Positions 17,147 to 27,036 of a DNA stretch of 64,000 bases are shown piece by piece. The notes beneath the pieces were generated by a model. It did no database searches, was not told where the DNA came from, and was given only the letters and a program-made list of their open reading frames with translations. Within the stretch, counting starts at the first letter, position 1. The number at the start of each line of letters is the position of its first letter. The position numbers and the translations under genes were made by a program. The stretch comes from M3007 sp041392625 (GTDB lineage: Bacteria > Bacteroidota > Bacteroidia > Chitinophagales > Saprospiraceae): the NCBI GenBank assembly GCA_041392625.1, contig JAWKLR010000006.1, forward strand, positions 124,001-188,000, in the 5' to 3' direction.

Positions 17147-18553
17147 ATGAAATACGATGTTACCGTAATCGGTTCCGGACCTGGAGGTTATGTCGCTGCC
17201 ATTCGATGTGCGCAGTTGGGCATGAAAACAGCAATTGTTGAGCGTTATCCTGTTTTGGGTGGCACCTGCCTGAATGTTGGCTGCATTCCATCCAAGGCCC
17301 TGCTCGATTCGTCTGAGCATTTTCACGCGGCGCATACCAGTTTTGCAACCCACGGCATTGATGTATCCGGATTGAAACTCAACCTCCCGCAAATGATTAA
17401 GCGTAAGAGCGAGGTGGTTACGGAAAACAATAAAGGGATCGAGTTTTTGATGAAGAAAAACAAGATCGACGTTATCACTGGACACGCAAGCTTTGTGACC
17501 GCTAATAAACTGAGCATCCAGGGAGAATCAGGTGATCCGGTTGAGATCGAATCGGCAAAAGTTATTATTGCAACCGGCTCTAAGCCCATCGTTCCTGCAC
17601 AATTCAATTACGATAAAAAACGGGTGATCACAAGTACGGAAGCTCTTGATATTAAGAAACTGCCAAAGAGCATGCTGGTTATCGGTGGTGGTGTTATCGG
17701 ATTGGAACTTGGCAGTGTGTTTGCCCGTTTAGGAACGGAAGTTCACGTAGTGGAATACCTCGACCGCATTATTCCCGGAATGGATGGAGATTGCAGCCGC
17801 GAATTGAGCAAGTCGCTCAAGCGTTTGGGAATGCAATTCCACATGCGCCATGCCGTTACGGAAGTAAAGCCTGGAAAGACAGGCGTAAAAGTGGTTGCCC
17901 AGCACCGCGACGACGAGTCTAAAACTCAGTCCTGGAATGTAGACTACTGCCTGGTATCCATCGGTCGCCGACCTTATACCGACAATCTGGGCTTGGAGAA
18001 CATCGGGATTAAAACCGATGAAAAAGGCCGTATCCCGGTAAACGACCACCTGGAAACATCAGTGCCCGGGGTGTATGCAATCGGTGATGTAATCCAGGGC
18101 GCTATGCTGGCCCACAAGGCAGAGGAAGAAGGTGTGTTTGTAGCCGAAACATTGGCCGGGCAAAAGCCACACATCAACTACCTGCTGATCCCCAATGTCG
18201 TATACACCTGGCCGGAAGTTGCCGGAGTTGGATATACCGAGGAACAACTCAAAGAACAAGGAACCCCGTATAAAGCGGGTAAATTCCCATTCCGTGCTCT
18301 GGGCCGTGCTCGTGCCAGCATGGATGTAGATGGAATGGTGAAAGTGTTGGCGCATAAAGAGACAGACGAGATTCTGGGAGTGCACATGGTAGGAGCACGA
18401 ACTGCAGATATGATTGCAGAAGCAGTGGCCCTGATGGAATTCCGTGCTTCTGCAGAGGACGTTGCGCGCATGTCACATGCACACCCGACCTACACTGAGG
18501 CCATGAAAGAAGCGGCTTTGGCCGCAACGGATAACCGGCCTATCCATATTTAA
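17147..18553 (+). CDS. lpdA: Dihydrolipoyl dehydrogenase
   Basis: 468 residues, full length. FAD-binding IGSGPGGYVAAI (8-19), the redox-active disulfide GGTCLNVGCIPSK with Cys41 and Cys46, NAD-binding IGGGVIGLELGSVFARLG near 180, the second FAD motif VPGVYAIGDV near 305, and the C-terminal interface HAHPTYTEAMKEA with the catalytic His-Glu pair. E3 component of pyruvate, 2-oxoglutarate and branched-chain dehydrogenase complexes, and of glycine cleavage. The partner E1/E2 genes are not in the window. Starts 41 bases after ricT. Confidence 0.95.
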   Translation: MKYDVTVIGSGPGGYVAAIRCAQLGMKTAIVERYPVLGGTCLNVGCIPSKALLDSSEHFHAAHTSFATHGIDVSGLKLNLPQMIKRKSEVVTENNKGIEFLMKKNKIDVITGHASFVTANKLSIQGESGDPVEIESAKVIIATGSKPIVPAQFNYDKKRVITSTEALDIKKLPKSMLVIGGGVIGLELGSVFARLGTEVHVVEYLDRIIPGMDGDCSRELSKSLKRLGMQFHMRHAVTEVKPGKTGVKVVAQHRDDESKTQSWNVDYCLVSIGRRPYTDNLGLENIGIKTDEKGRIPVNDHLETSVPGVYAIGDVIQGAMLAHKAEEEGVFVAETLAGQKPHINYLLIPNVVYTWPEVAGVGYTEEQLKEQGTPYKAGKFPFRALGRARASMDVDGMVKVLAHKETDEILGVHMVGARTADMIAEAVALMEFRASAEDVARMSHAHPTYTEAMKEAALAATDNRPIHI

Positions 18554-18558
18554 GCCGA

Positions 18559-18605
18559 TCAAACGCCCATTCCGAAGTGTTCTGCACCCGGAATGGGCGG
18601 TTTGA
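18559..18605 (+). terminator. Terminator after lpdA
   Basis: Stem 18559-18574 pairs with 18589-18605 with one bulged G and a 14-base loop, directly after the lpdA stop. Tail is only weakly T-rich. Confidence 0.65.
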
Positions 18606-18693
18606 ACCGATACGTGCCAACAATGAATTTACTTTTTATTCGTTTTTTTAGCACGAAAAACCCCGCCCATCTTGAGACCCAAATTCTATTGTT

Positions 18694-20172
18694 ATGAAAA
18701 ACTTTGCCTTCCTGTTTTTTCTTTTACTCCTCCAACAAACTGCTTTTGCCCAATTAGAACCTGTTACCCACTCTACCATTATTGCACGGGGTATCGCCGA
18801 TATGAATACGGTTTCAGATGCTGCCAATAACTCCCGCCTGGAATATGTGGAGCGTTATAAGCAAATTGCGATCAATGAAATGGAACGGGTTGGGGTGCCG
18901 GCGAGTATCAAACTGGCCCAAGGAATCCTGGAGAGTAATGCCGGTCAGAGCGACCTGGCAATGACTGCCAAAAACCACTTTGGAATCAAGTGTGGTGGAG
19001 ACTGGAAAGGCAAGACCTACCATAAAAAGGATGATGACCGGGATAAGAACGGGGATCTGATCGAATCCTGTTTTCGGAGTTACCAAAACCCGGATGAGTC
19101 CTTCTATGATCACAGCGAATTTTTACGGGATCCCCGGAAAGTAAATCGCTATGGCTTCCTGTTTAATTTGGATAAACGGGATTACAAAGGCTGGGCAAGA
19201 GGATTGCAGGCAGCAGGTTATGCTACCTCCAAGACCTATGCTACTACCCTGATTGAAGTAATTGAGCGCTATCAGTTGTACCAATTTGATTACGGACAGG
19301 CAGCCCCAATCGTGGATGTTCCCGATGCAACTGAAGATGATAAAAAACCTCCTTTTGGCGGAATCGGAAAAGATAAAGGCCCGGTCTTGCCTCCGATTCG
19401 TCGGATTGGCCGGGTAAATGATGTAAAAGTAGTGCTGACTGAAGGAAATGAATCCCTGGCAGATATTGCCAATCTGTTCGGGATTAAAGTCAGCAAGGTG
19501 GTCGATTACAATGACCGCGGGTATGCACCCAATGAAAAAATTCCGGTTCGACAGCGCGTGTATATTCAGTCAAAGCGAAAAACATGGCGCGGGAAAACGC
19601 CATACCACTATGTCAGTGAAAATCAGTCCATGTTCTACATTGCACAGCAATATGGGATGCGCCTGGATTGTTTGTTGAAAAAGAACAACATGGAAGGCGG
19701 ACAAGAGCCAGCTGTAGGGGAGCAGATTTATCTGAAACGCAACCGACCCAGCGACCTGCCGGTCAAACTTAGAGATCGAAATACCCCGTCTGTTCCCAAT
19801 TCACCTACTCCCTCCGTATTGGAACCTGATGATGAAGTGCTGTTTGATATGGAACAGCCAGATGCCAATCGGGATACCAGCCGGACAACCGTTCCTGCAA
19901 CGCCCTCAACCACAGGTGTTCCATACCCACAGGACCCACAACCCACCGGAGTTCAGCCAGATCCTACACCGGGCAATCCAGGCTCCATTCAGCCTCCTAC
20001 CACGCCGGTACAGCCTCCTGTTAATCCGGGAGAGCAATTCCACATGGTAGTAAAAGGAGATACCTTGTATGCCTTATCAAAAAAATATGGAACCACTCCG
20101 GAGCGCATTCGATTGCTCAATGGTTTGCCGGATAACACCATAAAAATTGGCCAGCGACTTCGGGTTAAATAA
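18694..20172 (+). CDS. Glucosaminidase with LysM repeats (peptidoglycan hydrolase)
   Basis: 492 residues. Signal peptide (about 1-20, FAQ), a FlgJ/Auto-type glucosaminidase domain (about 50-205) with SIKLAQGILESNAGQSDLA (the Glu of GILESN is the likely catalytic acid) and NHFGIKC. Two LysM-like segments follow (about 246-297 and 304-352), then a Pro/Thr-rich linker (about 353-445) and a clear C-terminal LysM (VVKGDTLYALSKKYG, 448-492). Exported enzyme that cuts the glycan strands of peptidoglycan. Its stop overlaps the next start (TAATG at 20170-20174), so it is coupled to the DUF4112 gene. Confidence 0.88.
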   Translation: MKNFAFLFFLLLLQQTAFAQLEPVTHSTIIARGIADMNTVSDAANNSRLEYVERYKQIAINEMERVGVPASIKLAQGILESNAGQSDLAMTAKNHFGIKCGGDWKGKTYHKKDDDRDKNGDLIESCFRSYQNPDESFYDHSEFLRDPRKVNRYGFLFNLDKRDYKGWARGLQAAGYATSKTYATTLIEVIERYQLYQFDYGQAAPIVDVPDATEDDKKPPFGGIGKDKGPVLPPIRRIGRVNDVKVVLTEGNESLADIANLFGIKVSKVVDYNDRGYAPNEKIPVRQRVYIQSKRKTWRGKTPYHYVSENQSMFYIAQQYGMRLDCLLKKNNMEGGQEPAVGEQIYLKRNRPSDLPVKLRDRNTPSVPNSPTPSVLEPDDEVLFDMEQPDANRDTSRTTVPATPSTTGVPYPQDPQPTGVQPDPTPGNPGSIQPPTTPVQPPVNPGEQFHMVVKGDTLYALSKKYGTTPERIRLLNGLPDNTIKIGQRLRVK

Positions 20173-20651
20173 TGGAGGCAACACTACAGGAAACACCGGA
20201 AAAATTGCAAACTCTGGAGGTCGTTGCCGACCTTCTGGACAACCGATTCCGGATTCCGTTTACAAATATCCGCTTTGGCCTGGATGCCATCATTGGGCTT
20301 ATTCCCTATGTTGGTGATATAGCGGGATTGGCGGTTGCTATGGTACTTTCCTTTCAGCTGTTTCGGCACGGTGCCGGTCCTGTCCTCATGCTTCGCATGA
20401 TGGCCAATTATCTGTTGGATGCATTGGTTGGGATGGTGCCGATTTTGGGTGATTTATTTGATATCGGCTTTAAGGCGAATAAGCGAAATGTTGAAATGCT
20501 CAAGCTGTATTACGCTGATAATGAGCCCAAGCCCAATGCCGGGTGGTCACTCTTGTTTTTATTTGTTTTGTTTCTCATTCTGGTCGCAGTGATATTCTGG
20601 GCTTCCTGGAAATTGCTCGCTCTGCTTTTTTCGCAGATATTTCCTGCTTAA
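20172..20651 (+). CDS. DUF4112 membrane protein
   Basis: 159 residues. Matches the DUF4112 pattern: LLDNRFRIP, RFGLDAIIGLIPYVGDI (about 38-54), and a second related segment LVGMVPILGDLFDIGFKANKRN (about 90-111). Hydrophobic segments at about 42-66 and 125-150 predict an integral membrane protein. Function of the family is unknown. It overlaps the upstream glucosaminidase by one base and lies 16 bases before the DUF4105 gene, so the three form an operon with a likely envelope theme. Confidence 0.85.
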   Translation: MEATLQETPEKLQTLEVVADLLDNRFRIPFTNIRFGLDAIIGLIPYVGDIAGLAVAMVLSFQLFRHGAGPVLMLRMMANYLLDALVGMVPILGDLFDIGFKANKRNVEMLKLYYADNEPKPNAGWSLLFLFVLFLILVAVIFWASWKLLALLFSQIFPA

Positions 20652-20667
20652 TTGAATCAAATGCCTT

Positions 20668-21825
20668 ATGAAATACCTGGTTGCATTATTTGCTTTGCTT
20701 TTTTCGCTTGCCTTACCTGCGCAAAATGTCCGGCAATTATCTGCTGAGTCACAAATCAGTTTGATGACCGTGGCACCCGGGCCATTCATGTACAGTGCGT
20801 TTGGTCATAGCGCTATCCGGGTTTTTGATCCGGTAAATCGAATTGACCGGTGTTACAATTACGGGACATTTGATTTCCAGCAGCCTAATTTTTACCTCAA
20901 ATTTTGTCAGGGCAAATTGCTGTATTACCTGGATGTGGAAACCTATCGAAATTTTGAATACGGCAATTTATACGATAAGCGGGCGATGCAGGAGCAGGTT
21001 TTAAGCCTGACACAAGAAGAAAAAGAACGGCTTTTTAGCTTATTGCTCGACAACAGCCTCGAAGAAAATAAGTACTACAAGTATGATTTCTTCTACGACA
21101 ACTGCGCCACCCGTATCCGGGATATTTTGAATGAGACATTTTATTATCGCCTGGAATTTGATTCATCCGGACTGGGTCAGCCCAAGACAATGCGGCAGTT
21201 GCTGCACCCCTACCTGAGTGATAAGCCCTGGCTTCGTTTTGGAATTGATCTGGTGCTCGGAATGCCTGCCGATAAAAAAGCCTCTGCTGATCAGTTTATG
21301 TTTCTGCCAGATTACCTGCATGACTTAATGGGCAGCGCCAAACTAAATGGTGAGCGAAATTTAGTGCTTCGCGAACGAGAGATTCCCGTTAGGGGCGATA
21401 CTGAAACCAAGCCTGGTTTTTTGGATGTGTTCACTCCTATGTGGCTAATGATCCTTGTTGCCGTCCTGGGTGTACTGAGTATGTTCAACACGCGTGCTGC
21501 CCGGGTTTTTGATTTTATCTTCTGGCTTCTTTTGGGCATTGCCGGATTGGTAATTGCCTTCCTTTGGTTTGCAACGGATCATTCTGCTACCAAGATGAAC
21601 TGGAACATCATGTGGGCACTTCCGACCCACCTGCTCTATTTCTGGCGAACTAAAAAGTCGGAATGGGCAGACAACTATTTTATGGCTACAGCTATGCTTG
21701 CCGGCCTTGCGCTTTTACTGTGGATGGTGATCCCGCAGGATATGCCTAAGGAAGCCATTCCAATTATGATTTTGATTGTAATAAAGGGAATGTGGGGCCG
21801 ATACGGAAAAAGAGAAGATATTTAG
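20668..21825 (+). CDS. DUF4105 (Lnb N-terminal periplasmic) domain membrane protein
   Basis: 385 residues. Signal peptide (about 1-19), then a DUF4105 domain (about 24-215) with the hallmark SAFGHSAIRV (His about 49) and YDFFYDNCATRIRD (Cys about 146), a papain/NlpC-like arrangement of catalytic His and Cys. The C-terminal part (about 255-385) has four hydrophobic helices. It is probably a membrane-bound periplasmic hydrolase; the family is not well characterised. Last gene of the glucosaminidase-DUF4112 cluster. Confidence 0.85.
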   Translation: MKYLVALFALLFSLALPAQNVRQLSAESQISLMTVAPGPFMYSAFGHSAIRVFDPVNRIDRCYNYGTFDFQQPNFYLKFCQGKLLYYLDVETYRNFEYGNLYDKRAMQEQVLSLTQEEKERLFSLLLDNSLEENKYYKYDFFYDNCATRIRDILNETFYYRLEFDSSGLGQPKTMRQLLHPYLSDKPWLRFGIDLVLGMPADKKASADQFMFLPDYLHDLMGSAKLNGERNLVLREREIPVRGDTETKPGFLDVFTPMWLMILVAVLGVLSMFNTRAARVFDFIFWLLLGIAGLVIAFLWFATDHSATKMNWNIMWALPTHLLYFWRTKKSEWADNYFMATAMLAGLALLLWMVIPQDMPKEAIPIMILIVIKGMWGRYGKREDI

Positions 21826-21841
21826 CCACAGCCAATCTGGT

Positions 21842-22742
21842 TTACAGCGCAATTTCCCATTGTATGATCTGCCGGTCATCTCCCGCAGTAAATAAGCCCT
21901 TGGATGTCCACAGCAAACGGTTCACTGAATTGATATGCCCCTGATCTCTCGGGTTTTCCAGCACTTTTAGAAGTTGGAGTGTGTCCGCGTCCCAGAGTCT
22001 TTAGTGTTTTATCCCTGCTGGCAGTTGCAAGCAATTTTTGATCGGGAGAAAACGCGATGTGGTTGATGGTAAACAGGTGGGCAGCAATTTCCTGTACAGG
22101 CTTTTCTATTTGGTTCAGGTTCCAGGATCGCAACATGGCATCCCTTCCAGCACTCAGCAAGGTGTTGTTTGATGGGTGGTAGGCCAATGTAAAAACGGAA
22201 TTGGAATGTGCTCCCACGATCCGTTGGGTGCATTCCAGTGTTTCAGCGTGAACAAGGTAGATCGAGCAATCGGACGAACCGATGGCCAATTCATTTCGTT
22301 GGGCGGAATAGGTAATGGATCGCAGCGCATGTGTGCTCAACTGGATGCTTTCCAGGGGTGCCTGTCGGGCAATGCTCCAACGGGTCAGCATGCCATCGCC
22401 TCCAATTGAAAACAGATAGTTCCCATGTTGAAGCAAACCAAAAACACCTCGTTTGTGGTGAGCCAGCAATCGGGTTTGTTCAGGAGCATCGAGTGTGATC
22501 CAGTGGATTCCACCGTCCATATTGCCAGCCAACATCAAGTTTTGTGCAGGAATCTGGAGCAGGCTAAACACCCGGTTTTCAATAGAAGCTATGAGTTTGC
22601 CTTCTTCCGGGGTTCTTACATCCCATTCGACGATCCAGCCATCTCCACCACCCGATAAAAACCGATGCGGATCAGGGGATGCGTCCAGGGCATAAATGGC
22701 GGCCCGGTGTCCGGTATATTGCTGTAGCCTGTGAACCTCCAT
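21842..22742 (-). CDS. WD40-repeat protein with single-base frameshift near its end
   Basis: About 300 residues once repaired. WD40 blades are visible along the length (HRAAIYALDASPD, SGGGDGWIVEWD, SIGGDGMLTRWS, SAGRDAMLRSWN, ATASRDKTLK). The frame as given breaks near 22,000 and stops at 21,876. Dropping one base there restores the blade ending KLWDADT and continues in a coherent last blade (GLFTAGDDRQIIQWEIAL) to a stop at 21,842. The whole is a seven-bladed cytoplasmic beta-propeller, likely a protein-interaction scaffold. Downstream of serA, but separated from it by a hairpin. Confidence 0.8.
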
Positions 22743-22761
22743 GCTATTTCAATTTAAAAAG

Positions 22762-22818
22762 AAACGTGTTTGGAACACAGCCTTTGCAAATAAACTGGCC
22801 TTCATTCCAAACACGTTT
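22762..22818 (-). terminator. Terminator of serA
   Basis: 14-bp inverted repeat aaacgtgtttggaa (22762-22775) with its complement at 22805-22818, 29-base loop. On the minus strand it is followed by a CTTTTT tail. Its core resembles the ends of the MITE-like element at 3870. Confidence 0.65.
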
Positions 22819-22856
22819 TGAACATATGCTAAGGATAATTAACCCCAAAATTGCTC

Positions 22857-23810
22857 TTATTGGTCATCGCCAAAATGTGCAATGATTTTATCTGCTAATT
22901 CCAATCCGATGTACGATTGGGCCTCCACGGTGCTGGCACCAATGTGTGGTGTACATGAAACATTTGGGTGCTTCAAAAGTTCCTTGTTTGGGTTTGGTTC
23001 GTTGGCAAAAACGTCCATGCCCGCACCACGAATTTTGCCGCTTTCCAGGCCATCCAAAAGTGCAGTCTCATCAATGATTCCACCGCGGGCAGTATTGATC
23101 AGGAAAACGCCATCTTTCATCTGACTGATTTCTTTTGCTCCGATTACAGCGGTTTTGCTGCCTGGCATGTGCAGGGAGATGATGTCGGACTCACGAATTA
23201 CCTTTTCAAAAGATTCTGTTCGGATGGTAACACAAGTTTTGATGTCCGGAAATCCGTTAAGTTCCAGTGGAATTACAGCTTCCTGGACAAATGGGTCGTG
23301 TGCCCGGATTCCCATTCCAAGGCCCAGTCCGATCTTGCCCAGTTCTTGGCCAATGCGGCCAAAACCGATGATACCAAGTGTCTTGCCTGCAATCTGTGTT
23401 CCTACGGAATAGTCTTTCTTCAATTTTTTAAAATCACCGCCGGGCAGTTCCACATTGCTACGGTGCAGCAATCGAAGCAGGGTAAATATGTGCGCTGTGG
23501 CTAGTTCTGCAACTGCGCGGGAAGATGCTTTGGGGGTATTGTAAACCGCAATGCCTTTTGCTTTGGCATGTTCCAGATCGATGTTGTCCAGACCAACTCC
23601 ACCGCGTGCAATCACTTTCAGGTTTTTACCTGCATCAATGATTTCCTTGGTTACTTTGGTAGCGCTTCGAACGATCAATACATGGTATTCATGAATTTTT
23701 GAGGCGAGTTCTTCTTGCGGGATTTTTGTATCGTCGACATGGTAATTTGCTTCTTCAAGCAATAGTTTTCCATCCGGATGGATGCCGTCGTTTACCAGAA
23801 TTTTGATCAT
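22857..23810 (-). CDS. serA: D-3-phosphoglycerate dehydrogenase (short form)
   Basis: 317 residues, D-2-hydroxyacid dehydrogenase fold without the C-terminal ACT domain. It shows VRSATKVTKEIIDAGKNLKVIARGGVGLDNID in the substrate half, the NAD motif GIIGFGRIGQELGKIG (about 148-163), NTARGGIIDE with the catalytic Arg, and the catalytic His in CTPHIGAST (about 287-295). The pattern fits phosphoglycerate dehydrogenase, first step of serine synthesis. Another 2-hydroxyacid dehydrogenase cannot be ruled out, because serC is not adjacent. Lack of the ACT domain implies no direct serine feedback. Confidence 0.85.
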   Translation of the reverse strand: MIKILVNDGIHPDGKLLLEEANYHVDDTKIPQEELASKIHEYHVLIVRSATKVTKEIIDAGKNLKVIARGGVGLDNIDLEHAKAKGIAVYNTPKASSRAVAELATAHIFTLLRLLHRSNVELPGGDFKKLKKDYSVGTQIAGKTLGIIGFGRIGQELGKIGLGLGMGIRAHDPFVQEAVIPLELNGFPDIKTCVTIRTESFEKVIRESDIISLHMPGSKTAVIGAKEISQMKDGVFLINTARGGIIDETALLDGLESGKIRGAGMDVFANEPNPNKELLKHPNVSCTPHIGASTVEAQSYIGLELADKIIAHFGDDQ

Positions 23811-24314
23811 TTTTCTTTACTTGTAAAAGTGCGAGTTGTTTGGATAAAAATAAATTTTGGAAAATTGATTCACCCAGAAAAGTGGACTTGCCAGACTACG
23901 TCTACTGAATACACCAAAGTTGTATTTGGCTGTTATCGCATACAGGTTGACCTATAAAGGCATTGCTTGTGTTGGCAAAATTTGATCTGGCATGTAGAGC
24001 GTATTCAACGTTCCAACGGATTCATTCGGTCTGGTTGTAAATGAAATGTGCCCATAGTTTACGAGCAGTTTAGATCATGGCAGGACTTGCACGCAAAGAT
24101 AAGACTTGTTTAGGAAAATTGATGTAGTTAGTAGTCAGTAGTCAGTGGTCAGTAGTCAGTGATCAGAATTATTTATAGGGCAAGTCTTTTCCTGTAAATT
24201 ATAAACAAATAAACAGAGCCTCGCAGAGGCGGACTAAACGAATAAACAACTACTGACTACTCCCTGCCAAGCATGGCAGGGCTACTGACCACTGACCACT
24301 GACTACTGATTTCT
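23811..24314. repeat. Gene-free stretch with modular repeat, locus B
   Basis: 23,811-24,120 holds no gene. From 24,124 an agtcagt-type array (to about 24,165) faces its inverted counterpart (about 24,275-24,308), so the two can pair. Between them lie the aataaacagagcctcgcagagg hairpin module, an aacgaataaacaac phrase and a small ctgccaagcatggcag palindrome. Same family as locus A; here the array pair frames the other modules. Confidence 0.75.
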
Positions 24315-26480
24315 TCAATTGTAAAACAACTCAGATTTGCATCGGCTGATTTCCATGTCTACATACTCTTGGGGAGTTAGGCTAACCAGATTCAAGGCTT
24401 TTCGGAGTGCCTCCTGGTCACTTTCATTGCTTGGCAGCAAGGCTTCCATCTCACGGAGGTTGCGCAGGGCCTGGCCCCAAACGCGGGCTTCGATGAATGT
24501 TTCTGCATCCCGCTGACTAATCTTGAATTGATCTATCAGGGTGTTTCGATTGCTTTCAATTCGCAGGGCAAGAGTGGCTGACTGGGCACGTATTTTTGCA
24601 GGATTGATCCGCCAGGAACTGGTGTACTTACTCCTTTGCGGCAATTGGTAATTCATCGCTTCGTATTCCCGCAATGATTTTTCTGCAAGCCGGTATGCAT
24701 CCAATGCGTTTGCATAGTCTTTAAGAAAAAACAAGGAGTCACCTGCTTCCATATAACTGGTTACAATCTGGTATTGTACTCTGAAACTATCGGCTTCAAT
24801 TACCCGGTCGCCCACTTCGATTCCATCCAGCATTCGAAGGGCAGTACACTTTAGTTTATTATCTGCTATATTTTCATAGGAAGATAGTGCAGAGTCAAAG
24901 AACTCCTCACTGAAGTTGTCTTCGGCAAGTTTGAAATCTTCACGGAGGGAACCAACCCATTGCCACATAAACCAGATTCCAAATGCTAGGGCCAAAACCA
25001 GTGAAATTGTAGAAAGGATTCCTACTTTTCTGGCCAACCGCCGTTTTTCACGTACGGTTTCAAGTTCTTTTTCAATTTCTCTTCGACGCTCTGCTTCCTT
25101 ATCTAACTGATCTTGCAAGCGTTTTCGTTCCTCATCTGCTTTTTCCTGTTTCCGTCTTAAATCCCTGGATTCAATAATCGCCGGCAAGAGGGTATCGTGG
25201 GTGATTTCATAATAGTAATCATCCAGCCGCAACTCTTTTCGAAGCAATCGGCTTTCAACCAGTGTATCCAAAAATTCGGTGCTGACATTCCAGGTTGTGG
25301 TGAGGAAATCGTCAACCATGCTGCATCGCCTGCCGATCGGAGTCACAAGGCTTTCCTCAATCACCATTTTTGCTGTATGGATCAGGTCCTCCGGATCATC
25401 GACCGGGTTTCCGGTTCGGCGGGTATAACTGAGGGGTAGGGTATTCAGCTGGCGGGTATAAAATTCCCGTATTTCGCGGCCCATTCCTTCCCAACCACCG
25501 TAAAAGTCGGGGGTGACAATAAAGTCTTTGGGCTGGTTCTCGTCGATTATTTTTTCCTCAATAAACCGACAAAGAATCTGGAGGTTAAAGGATTCAATCT
25601 CCTCCCGGTAGCGTACACTGGAAACCAGTATCTCCATCACCGGAATCACCTGCCAGAAAATCAACCATTTCAGTCAATGCTTCCTCTGGAGAGCTAAAGT
25701 TGAGCTGGCATAAGCCCCGGCCGCCTTTGCCGGTGATTCAATGGCTTCCTGCGCCTGTCTTTTATCCAATGGTTGAAGTTGGAAACGGTTGCGCAGTATG
25801 CCGGGAATTTTAGGACTAATTTCATCCAATAGGTGCAAAAAGTCGGATCGGATTGAGATGATTACCCGAAAATCCGGTTCTGCTTCCCACCAGTCCATTA
25901 CCTTGCTGTTGAGTTTTTCATCGCCTTCCTGTGGCTCGTTTAAGTAGGTGCTCCCGGATAATTTCGGGCATTCCTTCATTGATCAGGTCCGGCAAGGTTA
26001 CTCAATAAAATAATCGCGGTGGACAGCAGCGTGTCCAAGGGTAAACAGTTCCTCAAATTGGTCAAAAACCAGACGGGCGTGGCCGGCAGTCCGTTGATAT
26101 CAAAGTCGAGCCGCTTAATGGTTTCCCACAGCCCGGCATGTGCATTGTCTTCCTGGCTGCCGCTGCCGCTCGGAAAGGCCTCGTGGGTGACTATTGAGCA
26201 CATTTTTCACCTCATCAACTATTGAACTTCCGGTTTTGTCAGCGCGAAGGAAAATGGGAACAAACCCTTTGTCTTCCAGGATTGGACTGACGCCAGCCTG
26301 AAGCAAGGATGTCTTTCCGATTCCGGATTTAGAAAACAGAACAGTCAATCGTTCCCGGAGCACCAAATTACTCAAACGCTGCACATCGACATTGCGCCCA
26401 TAGAACAGGGCGCTCTGAGTCCGATCGAACGGTCGGAGCCCGGGATATCGTTTGCGAAGTTTGATTGGTTGGTTGCTCAT
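24315..26480 (-). pseudogene. nSTAND1-type NTPase with coiled coil and membrane helix, multiply frameshifted
   Basis: About 720 codons on the minus strand, interrupted by at least three or four frame changes (around 26,200, 26,000, 25,980 and 25,670). The start MSNQPIKLRKRYPGLRPF and FYGR match the nSTAND1 entry motif; SKSGIGKTSLLQAG is the Walker A P-loop, and a Walker B LVFDQFEELFTL is recovered in another frame near 26,060. The intact C-terminal part (24,315-25,664) has a winged-helix-like YEITHDTLLP segment, a charged coiled coil, one transmembrane helix (LSTISLVLALAFGIWFMWQW) and a helical TPR-like tail. STAND NTPases act as ligand-triggered switches in conflict and signalling systems. 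The start overlaps the TIR-like gene (TGATG). Confidence 0.7.
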
Positions 26481-27009
26481 CAGAGGGTGTCGATGTATTT
26501 TTTCAGGGTTTCAGCGATGTCTTTATAGTGTTCGTCTTCCTTGTTTTCTCCATAAATACTTTGCCCGTTGAGTGGGCGGATGGTCCGGAGTTTAGCCAGG
26601 TCTGTACCCTCCAGTGCAATGGGCTTTAAGAGCAAAGGCATTACCAGGAAGTGGTTTCTTGGATTATTTTTCTTGGCGATATCAGCCAGGAATGGAAGCA
26701 ATTGGATTATCATCCGCAAAAAGTCTCTGCACTCAAAAGCGGCAGGACAATTTGACACTTGTCCTGCATCTCGGCAATCCAACTGTCAATATCCCCGGCT
26801 CCAACGGCATCAGTGCAGTGTGTGCACTTTTACTTTTAGTGCATGGAGGTCGAATCAGTGCCTGGCAGGCTTCATCATCAAGGCTTCATTGCAGATAAGC
26901 AGATCGGCTTTAGTTCCACCGAGCATCAGAAGGGCTGTCGTCATCCAGTTTGTTGTAATGTTCCAAGCCGTTCAATAAAACTTTCCATGTTGGTGTCGGG
27001 AAATTCCAT
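26480..27009 (-). pseudogene. TIR-like effector protein, multiply frameshifted
   Basis: About 175 codons from an ATG at 27,009 (MEFPDTNMESFIERL). Reading across several frame changes gives ADLLICNEALDDEACQALIR, then GDIDSWIAEMQDKCQIVLP and LLSA, then the intact end HFLVMPLLLKPIALEGTDLAKL and RPLNGQSIYG. This order (a short helix, a Gly-Asp-then-Trp segment, a strand with PLLSA, a PLLLKP strand, and a final PLNGQSI) fits the TIR fold as seen in bacterial NAD-consuming or signalling TIRs. The usual N-terminal SYS motif is not visible. Stop overlaps the start of the STAND gene. TIR identity is probable, not certain. Confidence 0.5.
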
Positions 27010-27036
27010 TTTAAACTCCCTTTAAAAAACACCTTT

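Noticed and set aside
16631..17485. 284-residue open frame opposite ricT and lpdA
   Set aside because: It lies antisense across two well-supported genes, is Leu/Phe/Arg-biased as expected opposite the Lys/Asn-rich tail of RicT, and has no family features.
24124..24165. agtcagt heptamer array as CRISPR or phase-variation tract
   Set aside because: Units are irregular (agtagtcagtggtcag) without unique spacers, and the tract lies outside any gene or promoter I can identify. Treated as part of the repeat family.
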